Positions 1-13,039 are shown, numbered from the stretch's first letter. The stretch: DNA of 15,144 nt from Eimeria necatrix (GCF_000499385.1 NW_013654417.1:10001-25144); one strand, 5' to 3'. The notes: generated from the sequence alone by a model not told the origin. Program-made: numbers and translations.

Positions 1-717
1 GTTCACAGGCAGCAGCAACTCGCTAGCCACACAGCTAGCCACTCGCCTCTCCCCAGCTAGCTAGCTAGCTAGCTAGCTAGCTAGCTAGCTGGGTGGCTGG
101 CTAGCTAGCCGGGTAGCTGCGTCGCGAGATGGCCACGTGCCGGTGCCCCACAGTGCAGGGAGAAGCTGGCCAGCTAGCTAGCTAGCTAGCTAGCTAGCAG
201 CTAGTTAGCTAGCTAGCTAACAGCTAGCTAGCTAGCTAACAGCTAGCTCGCAGGCTAGCTAGCTAGTCCATAGGCACTAGTGTGCGGCCGCCACCCAGCT
301 AGCGCCCCACCTGGCTAGCCACCTGGTTAGCCGCCGAGCTAGCTCGCTAACTAACTAACTAGCTAGCTAGCTAGCTAGCTAGATTGCTAGCTAGCTAGCT
401 AGCCAGCGAACCAGCTAGCTAGAGAGGCCCGGGGCGGAGCCCGTTCGCTAGCTGTGGCTAGCTGTTTGGGGCTGTGTGGCGCATGCAGCTCGAGATCCCT
501 CTTGTCCTGTAAAGCAGATAACAGCCTAGCTAGCCAGCTAGCCAGCCAGGTGGCTAGCTAGCCACTCAGCTAGCCCCACAACAGCCTCGCCCGCTCGCCA
601 CCTAGCTAGCTACCCAGCCACTCAGCCAGCTGCCTAGCTAGCCAGCCCGCCAGCTAGCCAGCTACCCAGCCAGCTAGCTGGCCAGCTAGCCAGCTAGCTA
701 GCTAGCTAGCTGGCTAG
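1..717. repeat. (GCTA)n tetranucleotide array
   Basis: The stretch is made of GCTA/CTAG tetranucleotides, with pure runs at about 55-90, 172-198, 359-382 and 691-726. They are separated by degenerate versions such as gccagctagccacc and by a few unique patches (about 120-165 and 425-530). The unit is self-complementary, so the array reads the same on both strands and can fold on itself. It carries TAG in every frame, and no gene is visible in it. Its inner edge supplies the last codons and the stop of the neighbouring WD40 gene, so it is also the immediate 3' flank of that gene. Confidence 0.9.
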
Positions 718-1067
718 CTAGCTAGCCCGCGGCTGTGGGGCCCCCCCACAGCTAGCCAGTCTGGGGACTGCTGTCTCCTTTTGAGTCTCCGCAGCAAACT
801 CAAACACCTCCAGGCCCCCACTGGCCCCGGCGCAGCAAAGGCGCAGTGCATGCAAAGGGGAGCCCCCTGAAGGCCTGGGGGGCCCCCCGGGGGGCCCCCC
901 GGGGGGCCCCCCTGGGGGCCCCCCTGGGGGCCCCCCAGGGGGCCCTTCTGGAGGCCCCTGGGGGCCCCCTAGGGAGTCTTCTTTTCCTAGGGGGCAGACA
1001 GCTAAGGCGGCGACTTCAGCTACGCCAGTCTGAGCAGCTGCGATTCGCTGCAACGCAAAGGTATCTA

Positions 1068-1117
<50 letters not shown>

Positions 1118-1237
1118 AGCAACTCTCGTTGCTGCAACAAACGCTCTACTGGGGGCCCACACGACCGCCAGAGCTCCTCCAGCTGGCGGTCTAGACGCTG
1201 CGCGTTTTGCTGCATTGCAGTGGGGGAGGCCCTCACT

Positions 1238-1276
<39 letters not shown>

Positions 1277-1410
1277 GGAACAGCAGCAGCACCTGAGGGC
1301 ACGAAGCAGCCGATTGGGGGCCTGCAGCAGCAGCCTGCTTCTGCTCTTCCTCTGCTGCTGTCTTTACACAAAACGCATCCCCTCTCTCCCTTTTGTGCAC
1401 GCCAACCCCA

Positions 1411-1466
<56 letters not shown>

Positions 1467-1608
1467 GGGGGTCTGCATGCAGCTTCCAGGCTTGTATCCA
1501 CTTGTCGCAGCCCGCAGTGAAGACATAAGGGAAAAAGAGACAAAGAGAACGCACAGAAGCCCCGTGGGCGTTGGGGTGCCGCACGCAGCTCAGCAGCTGC
1601 ATGCGCCA

Positions 1609-1655
<47 letters not shown>

Positions 1656-1777
1656 CGGCTGCTGCTGCTGCTGCTGGCTGCTGTGGGGCCGCTGGGGCAG
1701 CTGAGAGGGACAGCACGTGAAGCGCTATTGCGTCATCATCGCCACTTGTGAGGACGAGGAGCCGAGCAACTTCAGTC

Positions 1778-1827
<50 letters not shown>

Positions 1828-2001
1828 AGGCAGACTTTGCTGCTGCAGCAGGTGTGCAGACACAGCTGTGATTGCTCTCTGGTGGCTGCTGACAGAGCCT
1901 ACGGGCAGCAGCAGAAATTCGCTGCCGCTTTGCTGCAGCAGCACAAAAGCAGCAGACCCATCCGTGAGGCCCAGCACAACCAAGCCGCTGCTGCTGCTGC
2001 C

Positions 2002-2038
<37 letters not shown>

Positions 2039-2343
2039 TCTGTTGGCGCTTCTGGCAGACGGATCAAGTCGCAGCAAAGAGGGACGGCGGGGAGGCTAAG
2101 AGAGGAGACAATTGACGGGCTGCCCTCTGCAGCAGCAGCAACGGCTGCAGCAGCAGCAGCAGCTGTAGCAGGTGCCTCTGGAGCAGCAGCAGCAGCAGCA
2201 GGCGACTCTTCAGCTGCAGCAGCAGGACGTGCTGCTGCTGCTGCTGCTGCTGCTGCGGGTATTTCAGCTGCAAAGGAGACACCAAACCGAACCAGAAGCA
2301 GCTTCGCTGTCGACACCCCAACCAAGACGTATGCTTCGCAGGC

Positions 2344-2401
<58 letters not shown>

Positions 2402-2508
2402 CAAACCCATCCACATGCAGTGGTGAACCGAGCATTCGCTGAGGGGCCTTTTGCTGCTCGGTCCTCCAGGCAGAGGGTGAACAGGTGGACCAGCTTCGCT
2501 GCACCACT

Positions 2509-2556
<48 letters not shown>

Positions 2557-2725
2557 TGCTGCTGGGGCTGCTGTTGGCGTTGCAGCAGGTTGTGTTGCTG
2601 CTGCTGCTGCTACGTGGAAAAGATTCAGAGTCTGCACTGCACCGGCACTGGCCAGAAGGCGGGGTAGCCGACACTGCTGCGGTCGCTGCTGCTGCCGCTG
2701 CTGCTGCTGCCGCTGCTGCTGCTGC

Positions 2726-2758
<33 letters not shown>

Positions 2759-2853
2759 GGCTCCCAGCACTGCAGCTGCGCAACCGCGCGAACAGCTGCG
2801 CGGTGTCTTGTGGTGGTGGAGAGGACTCTAAGGCTGTGCGTCAAGCAGTAATT

Positions 2854-2902
<49 letters not shown>

Positions 2903-3364
2903 GGCCCTTCACACTCTATGATGCTTAGCGTGTTGTCTTCAGAAGCAGCACAAATGATAGAAGGAGACAAAAAGGAGACAGCGTGAATGTCCCCTGCAGG
3001 AAAGTGTGGGTTGAAGGAGACACAACCTTGCTGCTGCTCCTGCTGCTGCTGCTGCTGCTGCTCCTGCTGCTGCTCCTGCTGCTCCTGCTGCTGCTGCTGC
3101 TGTTGCATTGCTTCCTGTTGCAGAGCCGCGCTATTCCCGCCGCTGCCGCTGCTGCTGCTGCTTGTGTAGAGACACATAAGGTGTCCCCTGGAGAAGGCTA
3201 AGGAGACGCTGCTGCTGCTGTTTGCTGCTGCAGCAAACGACCGCTTGCTGTCTCCGCACTGCAGCAGCAGCAGCGGGGCCTCCTGAGTGAGGGAAAAGGC
3301 AACGAGCTCGCTGCCGCGCACGCCGACTGCTACGTGCTGCTGCAGCAGCGCAAAGCCGTCCTCT

Positions 3365-3424
<60 letters not shown>

Positions 3425-3561
3425 AGAGAAGCACCAAAGTCCCACCAGGGGCCTCCGGGCCCCTGGGGGCCCCCCACTGGAAGGAGACAAACAAAATTCG
3501 TAATTTGATTTATTCGGACTGCATGCAGCTGCTGCACAAAGACCTGCTGCTGTGCCCACAA

Positions 3562-3609
<48 letters not shown>

Positions 3610-3923
3610 AAGAGACACTTTCAGGATGAGGATGCGGCCGTCTCCGCCGCAGCAAAAGACAAAAGCCTTGCTGCAGCTGAGGCAGCAAATGCGGCGCCTG
3701 GGGTGTATCTCCACCAGAGGCTGCTGCACTGCGCAGCGGGCAGCAGCCCAGTCCCAGTGCTGCTGCAGGACTTCATGTTGCTGCTGCTGCTGCAGCAAGC
3801 CTTGCTGCTGCTGCTGCACCTCCGGGTGCCCTTGCACCTGATCTGCTGCAGCTCCAGGTGCTGCTGATGCACGAGCTGGCGCTGCCTCTGTTGCTGCTTC
3901 TGCTGCTGTTGCTGTCGTCGTTG

Positions 3924-3960
<37 letters not shown>

Positions 3961-4097
3961 GACCTGCAGCAGCAGCACGTGAAGCGAGCCGTGTTCGTCG
4001 CCAAGTAAAACGACAGAAGACAAAAAAGAAGCTGTGGGGTCCTCCGTGTGGTGTACAGACACCAGACAGAGCGAGCACATTACGCGGTTAGTCACAC

Positions 4098-4143
<46 letters not shown>

Positions 4144-4291
4144 GCGCGGTGCCCGGGCATCCTGCCGATAGCGCGGCAGCTTTACAGCAGCAAGTTGCTG
4201 CAGCAGCAGCGACTTACCCTCGTCCTCGCCAGCAGCATCAACAGCCCCACGAGTCCCAGCAGCTGCAGCAGCACCAGGAAGAGAGACTGAG

Positions 4292-4339
<48 letters not shown>

Positions 4340-4657
4340 CTCCAGACGTAAAGCTGCACTGTCCCAGTGTGGTCCCCAGCTGCAGCAAAACCAGCCATGA
4401 GGTCACTGACGCCTCCAAGGGGCCCCGCTGCAGCATTTGGGGGGCCCCCCTGAGTCATGCTGCTGCAGTTCATGTCTCCCCAGATGCTGCTGCTGCTGCT
4501 GCTGCTGCGTGCCAGCGGCAGCAGCACACCTGGGACAGCAGCAGCAGCAGCAGCAGCAGCATCAACTGGTGTTGCAAGCGGCCCCAGCGAGAAGACGGAG
4601 GCCGAGGAGATGCGGGCGCCCTCAAAGGCCCTAGCAGCAGTCACCGCTGCTAGGTGC

Positions 4658-4699
<42 letters not shown>

Positions 4700-4824
4700 A
4701 GGAGACAGATTCTGACCCTGCCATCTGCGCCCCCTAGGAAGAGACAGCAATCTGCCACCGCTGTGGCCGTGATGGGGGACGGAACGCAGCACAGCAGCAG
4801 CCAGCGAAAGCGCGCTTCTGCTGC

Positions 4825-4857
<33 letters not shown>

Positions 4858-5046
4858 TGCTGCTGCGAGGCGCGTGACTAGGTAGACGTGGCCGTAGTTC
4901 GTGGAGACAATCAAACTGTCTCCTTCTGTCTCCTTGCTGCAGCAAAAGAACACCTCCCGAACGAAGTCCTTGCTGCTGCCGCCGAGCCAGCCGCAAGTTC
5001 CCTCGCAGATCCTTGCGGCTGCTGCTGCTGCTGTTATTGCTGCGTG

Positions 5047-5081
<35 letters not shown>

Positions 5082-5382
5082 AGGTTTCGTTGCGGGGATC
5101 GGCGACGGTGGCTGTCTCTTCTGGTCTTGGGCTTCTGCGTTGTCCCGCTGTTTCACGGGGTGTGCCTGCAGCAGCAGCAGCAGCAGCAGCAGCAGGTGCT
5201 GCTGCTGCTGCTGCTGCTGTTGCTGCTGCTGTTTGTGAGCCTTCTTCAGGCGCAGCAGCAGCGGGTGCAGCAGCAGCAGCTGCTGTTGCTGCGACCCGAC
5301 AGCTCCAAGTCCAACTGTTAAGACCTGCAGTACTCATAAGGCCCTGGGCCCCTCGGGTCTCCTTTTGCTGCGGCTGATCGCG

Positions 5383-5427
<45 letters not shown>

Positions 5428-5909
5428 CATGGGTCTCTTCTGCTGCCGCTGCTGCTGCGTTCTCTGGGTCTTCTGCGGCGGGTCAGAAAGAGACTCCACG
5501 GCTGGCGCTGTGGCTGCTGGTAGCTCTGCTGCTGCTGCTGCTGCTGTGTCTCCTTCAGCAGCAGCAGGTGTTGCTGCTGCTGATCCTGCTGTTGCTGCTG
5601 TTGCTGCTGCTGACGTTGCAGCTGCTGCAGACGACCCCACGGGGGCTGCAGCCGCCTTTTGCTCCTCTTGCAGTGACAGCAGCAGCTGCTGCTGCTCTTC
5701 TGGGGGCCCCTGCTGCCGCTGCTGCCGCTGCTGCTGCTGCTGCTGCAAGTGGCGCTGCAGCAGCAGCTGCAGCTGCGCTTTGCTGCTGCTCATGTGCTGC
5801 AGCAGCGGCCCCCACAGAGACGGCAAGCCCCTGAGGAGCCACCGCTTGCAGCAGCCATCTTCTCCCCCAGAGACAAAAAAGGAGACAGTGTCTCCTTTCA
5901 GGCCCCCCC

Positions 5910-5951
<42 letters not shown>

Positions 5952-6556
5952 AGCCTGTGGCTAGGGCCCTCACGCCCCCGCCCTTGTGGGCCCCCAGGGT
6001 GTACAGACAGGGGCCCCCAGGGGCCCACACCCTCACTGTGGAGTCTTCGCCAGCTGACAGCAGCAGCAAACTGCTGCCAGCAGCAAGCAGCAGCAGCAGC
6101 TCCGAGCAGCAGCAAGCTGCTGCTCCTCCGTCCCCGCTGTCCCCCCCACAGCAGCAGCGCCGGCTGCTGCTGCTGCGCTCCTCCGCCACCTGCTGCTGCC
6201 GCTGCTGCCGCTGCTGCTGCTGCTGCTGCTGCAGGCAGTCGAAAGTCAGCTGCTGCAGCTGCTGCTGCTCTGCTGCTGGCAGCAGAGACAAAAAGGAGAC
6301 ATTCCATATGCGAGACTTGTGGCCCGTCAGCACGGAGACACATTTGTAGCAAAACTCGACTGGGGGGCCCCCCGGGGGGCCCCCGGTACCCTCTTCAGCG
6401 GGGCCCCCCGGGGGGCCCCCGGTACCCTCTTCAGGGGGGCCCCCAGCAGCTAAGCATTTCTGAATCTGCTTGGCCTCAACAGCACCCAGAGCTGCCACCA
6501 GCGCTGCGGCAGCTGCTGCTGCGGGGTCCGTCGGCCGGCTCGCAGCAGCAACCTCC

Positions 6557-6606
<50 letters not shown>

Positions 6607-6734
6607 GGGCCTGCGCAGCCAAAGGCGGATCTCCCTGTCGTCCGAGGCCGAAGCCAAAAGGGCCCCCCCAGCAGCAAAAGAGAGAGAGAAGAGGCCCCCC
6701 CGGTGGCCCTGCAGTCTCTGGATAAGTACTAGCT

Positions 6735-6784
<50 letters not shown>

Positions 6785-6923
6785 GTGGCGCGCGGAGGGG
6801 GCTGCAGCAGCTGGCTCGCGTCTATTCGCAGCAGCCACAGAAACACTTCGGAGAAGGCGGTCCCTCCTGCCAGCAGCAGCAGCTGCTGCTGCTGCAGTCT
6901 TGTGCCGCAGCAAGTGCAGCACG

Positions 6924-6967
<44 letters not shown>

Positions 6968-7205
6968 AAGGCAGCTTGGGGATCGCTGGCTGGCAGCAGC
7001 AGCAGTGGGGTTGCGGCTCCTGCCTGCAGCTGCAGCGGCCCTCTGCTGCAGCGCTGCTGCAGCACCAAAGCCCCAGTGGCTGCATGCAGCAGCAGCACGC
7101 AGCCATCGGACAGCAGCAGCAGCAAGTAAAGGCAACGGCAGCAGCCTTCTACTGCTGCTGCCACCACTGCTGCTCCTTCTGTTGCTGCTGCTGCTCCGGG
7201 CCCCA

Positions 7206-7236
<31 letters not shown>

Positions 7237-7359
7237 GGTACACGGCAGCAGCGTGCTGGACGCTGCTGTTGCTGCTGTTGCTGCTGCTGCTGCCGTTGCT
7301 GCGGCTTCCTTTTCTGCTGCGTCTGCTGCCACTGCTGCTTCTGGTGCAGCAGCAGCACT

Positions 7360-7393
<34 letters not shown>

Positions 7394-7992
7394 AGAAACA
7401 AAAACTCAGCAACAAGAAATCGCTGTCTTGCCTTCACCAGCAGTATCAGCTGCAGCTGCAGGGGCCCCTGGGGGCCCCCCAAGTCCCTTTTGAAGCTCTT
7501 TCGACTCTCCTGAGGCCTCCTGGGCCCCTGGGGGCCCCCCAGGGGCCCCCGGGGCCCCCGGGGGCCCCCCGGGGGCCCCCACTTGACCTTGTACAAAGCC
7601 AAGCGGCTAATTCCAAAGGCCAGCAGCAGACCCCCCGACTCTTTAAGGCCATAAACATGTTCGCTGGGCCCAAAGTATACTGCAGCAAGGGGGGCCTCCC
7701 CACTGGGGGCCCCACTGGGGGCCCCCCTGGGGGCCCCCCTGGGGGCCCCCCCGGGGGCCCCCCCGGGGGCCCCCCTGAGGGCCCCCCCGGGGGCCCCACT
7801 GGGGGACCCCCCGGGGGCCCCACTGGGGGCCCCACAGGGGTCCCTAGGGAGGGCCTCGTCTTTGGAGCTGAAGGGGCCCCCAGCCGGGTCCGTTGGGGGG
7901 CCCTGGGGGCCCCTGGGGGCCCCCGGAAGGGGCCCTTGGGGGGCCCCTGGGGGCCCCTGGCGGAGGCTGTAAACCCTAATGGTATTTGCCAC
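718..7992 (-). CDS. WDR6: WDR6/Trm734-like WD40-repeat protein with giant homopolymeric insertions (5' end uncertain)
   Basis: One uninterrupted frame of 2424 codons. Known family members (human WDR6, yeast Trm734/Rtt10) pair with FTSJ1/Trm7 for ribose 2'-O-methylation of tRNA position 34; that role is inferred here. Diagnostic blocks appear in the family order: AGGTAFSEVFLW (about residues 375-386); LQGHRGGLFSLSF...SASDDREIRLW (427-458); LTGHKSRIWNVSF (555-566); LLSAGEDSTVRVW (644-656); AHKGGGVRAL (about 667-677); SGGEDGCCKRW (708-718); VSTNYGHVYLV (about 1030); SEDNTLSIIE (about 1685); LASAGAVQTLNLF (about 1785); TSGDDDAIALHV (about 2080); and AGCDKWIQAWKLH ending near residue 2171. Between blades lie runs of Ala, Gln, Ser and Leu, making the protein roughly twice the family's usual size of about 1000-1200 residues. 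The N-terminal 100 residues are Gly-Ala-Pro rich and a Gly-Gly-Pro-Pro run lies near the C-terminus. The first codon is GTG and no ATG occurs before about residue 263, so position 7992 is probably a splice acceptor rather than the start. Some stop-free repeat tracts could be introns. The ending, Ala-Ser-TAG, is read from the GCTA array. Confidence 0.82.
868..970. repeat. GGGGGCCCC array inside the WDR6-like gene (C-terminal coding)
   Basis: About eight units of a 12-bp repeat built on GGGGGCCCC, each separated by CC, CT or AG. On the minus strand it codes a Gly-Gly-Pro-Pro run near residues 2345-2372. The units are self-complementary and contain GGGCCC sites. The same repeat is found at the other end of the gene. 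Confidence 0.8.
5878..5898. repeat. Perfect inverted repeat of the AAAGGAGACA motif
   Basis: Two 10-base arms, AAAGGAGACA (5878-5887) and TGTCTCCTTT (5889-5898), are separated by a single G. The element is inside the WDR6-like coding region, just before the SGGEDGCCKRW blade. It is one of several places where the 9-mer AAGGAGACA recurs in this window. Confidence 0.75.
6362..6435. repeat. 36-bp tandem duplication in the WDR6-like gene
   Basis: The block ggtaccctcttcag occurs at 6385-6398 and 6421-6434, each preceded by the same GC-rich run of alternating C and G blocks. The period is exactly 36 bp. In the protein it reads as two copies of a 12-residue unit, EEGTGGPPGGP(A/P), just before the LTGHKSRIW blade. 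Near identity of the copies suggests a recent duplication. Confidence 0.8.
7690..7960. repeat. GGGGGCCCC array at the 5' end of the WDR6-like frame
   Basis: About fifteen units of GGGGGCCCC with short spacers (ACT, CT, CC, AG), period mostly 12 bp, are followed by looser copies to about 7960. On the minus strand it codes the Gly-Ala-Pro-rich N-terminal 100 residues. A smaller related array lies at 7457-7585 and another at 8085-8225 outside the frame. It may be 5' leader or intron instead of coding, since the start is unresolved. Confidence 0.7.
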
Positions 7993-8239
7993 TGCAGCAA
8001 AGAGAAGGGCCCCACACTGAGAGACACAAAGGGCTTTGCAGCTGCCGCTGCTGCTGCCCCTCTGCAGCCAAACCCTCTCTTGCGGGGGGCCCCCGGGGGG
8101 GCCCCCCAGGGGGGCCCCCTCACAGTCTCAGAGGGGGCCCCCAGACTTGCCATCAGCTCTGGGGGCCCCTCAAGAGAGGCAGGGGCCCCCAAGAAGACGC
8201 AAGAGGCGTTGGGGGCCCCCCCAGGGTCCCGCGGCACAG
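7993..8239. other. GC-rich spacer with a candidate splice acceptor for the WDR6-like gene
   Basis: On the minus strand the sequence CTTCTCTTTGCTGCAG ends exactly at 7993, directly before the GTG that opens the long frame. This is a good pyrimidine-rich 3' splice site. The frame itself extends a further 46 codons upstream without an ATG until a TGA near 8130. In another frame an ATG at 8151-8153 (complement) is available but runs into Gly/Pro codons. No first exon could be identified between here and 8870. Confidence 0.4.
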
Positions 8240-8700
8240 AAACCCTAAACCCTAAACCCTAAACCCTAAACCCTAAACCCTCAATTTCACACTGCAAATC
8301 ACAAACCCTAAACCCTAGATATGGATTTATGTAGGACTAAACTTGGCAATGAAAATCGACAGCTGCTACGGGGCCCCCTGGGGCCCCTCAGGGGCCCCAC
8401 AGGGGCCTCAGGGGCCCCATCAAGGGAAGTATACCCTAACCCTAAACCCTAAACCCTAACCCTAAACCCTAAACCCTAATGCCTTCCTAACTCCAAGTTG
8501 CTTCAAACTGGGCACACTAAACGCTAAACCCTAAACCCTAAACCCTAAACCACTGCACGTGTCCGTTGCTCCGTCGTTAGCTGAACGACAAACCCTAAAC
8601 CCTAAACCCTAAACCCTAAACCCTAAGGCCTGAGCCAAAAGCCCGAAGACCTGGTTTCTGGGCCCAAGCCCTAAACCCTAAACCCTAAACCCTAAACCCT
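8240..8700. repeat. Interstitial telomere-like AAACCCT blocks
   Basis: Six blocks of the heptamer AAACCCT lie at about 8240-8281, 8302-8317, 8432-8479, 8525-8551, 8590-8627 and 8669-8700, separated by unique islands of 20-115 bp. Some units are the AACCCT variant (8432-8479). Unique and genic DNA flanks them on both sides, so this is not a chromosome end. I recognise no exon in the islands. Confidence 0.9.
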
Positions 8701-8766
8701 CGTGAGCTCCAGATCTCTTCAGATCTGCTCCGTTACCCAAGGCCGCTAAAACCCCCATCAGAGTAA

Positions 8767-8823
8767 TTAGGGTTTAGCGTTTAGGACTCAACAAGGGTTT
8801 AGGGTTTAGGGTTTAGGGTTTAG
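8767..8823. repeat. Inverted telomere-like TTTAGGG block
   Basis: The heptamer runs here in the opposite orientation to the six preceding blocks. One variant unit (TTTAGCG) comes first, then about five units to 8823. With the block ending at 8700 it forms an inverted pair about 66 bp apart. Confidence 0.85.
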
Positions 8824-8869
8824 AGTTTTGGGGTTTCGGCGAGAGAAGCAATCACCACCAAAAACGAAA

Positions 8870-9473
8870 CCCTGTGTCTCTTCCGTACACAGGGCAACTG
8901 AAGCAGCAGCAGCTGCTGCTGCTGCTGCAGCAACTGCCTCTGCTGCTGCAAATCTCGCCACTGCTGCTGCTGCTGCTGCTGCTGCAGCTCCTGCAATAGC
9001 ACGAACTGCTGCTGCTCCACATTACGCCGCTGCTGCTCTCACATAGCTGCTGCGGCTGCTGCTGCCGCACCGAGTGTCGCTGCAGCAGCAGCTGCTGCTG
9101 CTATTGCTGCTGCTGCTGCTCCTGTAAATGCTGCTGCTGCGAAGAGCAGCAGCAGCAGGCTGGAGAGCCAGCTCTAAAGAGACAACCAGTTTTGTGTCTC
9201 CTCAGCTGACATGCAGCAGCAACTGTTAGCTGCCACGTCAAGAAATAACTCATTAATACACGTTTTGCTGCTCTCGCTGCTGCTGCTGCAGCAGCTGCTG
9301 CTGCTGCTGCAGCATCTCAAGGGACGCCTGCAGCAAACTCCAGTGTAACAGTTGTGACGGCAGCAGCAGAACTGCCGCTGCTGCAGCTCACAGGTGGAAG
9401 CTGCTGCAGCAAGAATCATATGCAGCAGCTACAGCAGCAGCTGCAGCAGCAGCACTAGCAGCAGCAGAGCCGG

Positions 9474-9511
<38 letters not shown>

Positions 9512-10101
9512 GCGTGTGTACTCAAGCTGGAAGCATGCCAATCCAGTATTTCCGCCAGAATATAAGGACTGCCGCTGCTGCTGCCGTTGGCTCTGCTGCT
9601 GCTGCTGTTGATTCTGCTGCTGCTGCTGCTGCTCTTCCTTTCCTTCTGCTGCTGCGGCTGCTGCAAAAGGGCCTTAAGTGCAGCAGCCAGCTGCCCGGTG
9701 CTCCTGCCTGCCCGAGTCTGGTGGCAGCAGCAGCAGCAGCAGCAGCACGCACAGAAAGCACAGCATTAGCAGCAGCAGCAGAGACGCAAGCCGCACGTCA
9801 GCAGCAGCAACAGCAGCAACGCACGCCGCAGCAGCAACAAACAGCAGCAGCAAAAGTGACCCCCCATCCCACAGAGCACTGCAGCAGCAGCAGCACAGTC
9901 CTCACCCCCATCTCCACCCCCAGTAGCAGTCCCAGCCGCAGCAGCAGCAGCACCCGCAGCAGCAGCAACACCCGCAGCAGCAACCGTAGAAAAGCAGCAG
10001 CAGCACCCGCAGCAGCAGCAGCAGCACGCGCAGCAGAAGCAGCAACAGCAGCACCCGCAGCAGCAGCAGCAGCACCCGCAGCCGCAGCACCCGCAGCACC
10101 C

Positions 10102-10145
<44 letters not shown>

Positions 10146-10149
10146 TGAC
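8870..10149. repeat. CAG/CTG tracts between RAB2 and the WDR6-like gene
   Basis: The stretch is made largely of CAG or CTG triplets with unique patches at about 8830-8890, 9165-9265, 9330-9420 and 9520-9570. Orientation is mixed up to about 9680 and then almost purely CAG on the plus strand from 9720 to 10143. Within 9945-10110 the unit is (CAG)n interrupted by CACCCG. All frames are open because the triplet lacks stops in every register. I see no conserved protein. The missing last exon and 3' UTR of RAB2 should lie here. Confidence 0.7.
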
Positions 10150-12288
<2,139 letters not shown>

Positions 12289-12308
12289 TTTGGCGCACAG
12301 ACACTCTC

Positions 12309-12343
<35 letters not shown>

Positions 12344-12488
12344 CTCTTGCTGCAGCAGCTGCTGCTGCGAGATCCGGCTCCCGACTCAAAGCCCAGCTCT
12401 GCTGCTGCTGCTGCTGCTGCGGCGGCGGCTGTTGCTGCTTGCTGCTGTCAATACTGCTCCACGGGAGCTTCTCCAACGCCGTCGTCGA

Positions 12489-12534
<46 letters not shown>

Positions 12535-12695
12535 TAACACGCCTCCGAAAGCAGCAGCCAGAGGCCCCGGGAGGATCTGCTGCAGCGCGAGAAGCACTGC
12601 TGCTGCTGCTGCTGTTTGCTGCTGCCACTTTGCGTATTCGTGTGCGGGTCGTTGTGCTGCAGTTGAATTGTACGTACACTCGAACGAAGCAGGCG

Positions 12696-12738
<43 letters not shown>

Positions 12739-12790
12739 CGTGCAGCAGCAGCGTTAAACGTGTCGCGTCAACTCAGCCGCAGCGCAGTTA
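12289..12790. repeat. CAG/CTG tracts upstream of RAB2
   Basis: This is the 5' flank of RAB2, probably leader and promoter region. It holds CTG tracts (12309-12341, 12400-12420, 12490-12535, 12598-12620), a plus-strand CAG tract at 12697-12737, and unique patches between. I can identify no promoter element or conserved protein. The several open frames here come from the triplet repeats. Confidence 0.6.
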
Positions 12791-12799
12791 AGATTTGTT

Positions 12800-12828
12800 T
12801 AAATTAATTAATTAATTAATTAAATTTA
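12800..12828. repeat. (TTAA)n tetranucleotide run
   Basis: A pure AATT/TTAA tetranucleotide run flanked by AAATTTA. It is a small outlier of the arrays that dominate beyond 13740. Confidence 0.9.
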
Positions 12829-12898
12829 TTTGTTTCCGAAAGACAGAATCAGAGAGAGCCAACTAAACCCAACACACACAGGCCTACTACTGACTTGC

Positions 12899-12962
12899 CT
12901 GCAGCAGCAGCAGCAGCTGCTGCTGCTGCTGCTGCAGCAGCAGCAGCAACAGCAACAGCAAC
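12899..12962. repeat. CAG-CTG-CAG palindromic tract
   Basis: A (CAG)5 run is followed by (CTG)6 and again by CAG/CAACAG triplets. Adjacent segments are complementary, giving hairpin potential. Smaller versions of the same head-to-head layout occur near 8905-8932, 9084-9100 and 9286-9312. Confidence 0.7.
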
Positions 12963-13039
12963 CGTCTTTAGTGATGCGCATAGTCAATTATAGCTTTTAA
13001 AGAAGAAACTTTGAAGGGCCAGACATCGCCGAAACCCCC

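Noticed and set aside
846..1520. Plus-strand open frame rich in Ala, Gln and Cys opposite the WDR6-like gene, and the many similar frames up to 7400
   Set aside because: They arise because CAG/CTG triplets have no stop in any register. None has a conserved segment, while the minus-strand frame has ordered WD40 motifs.
8240..8823. True chromosome end
   Set aside because: Blocks are short, in both orientations, and flanked by genes on both sides, so they are interstitial.
8820..9020. Minus-strand Gln-rich frame as first exon of the WDR6-like gene
   Set aside because: It starts on GTG, has no likeness to the WDR6 N-terminus, and no donor can be tied to the acceptor at 7993.
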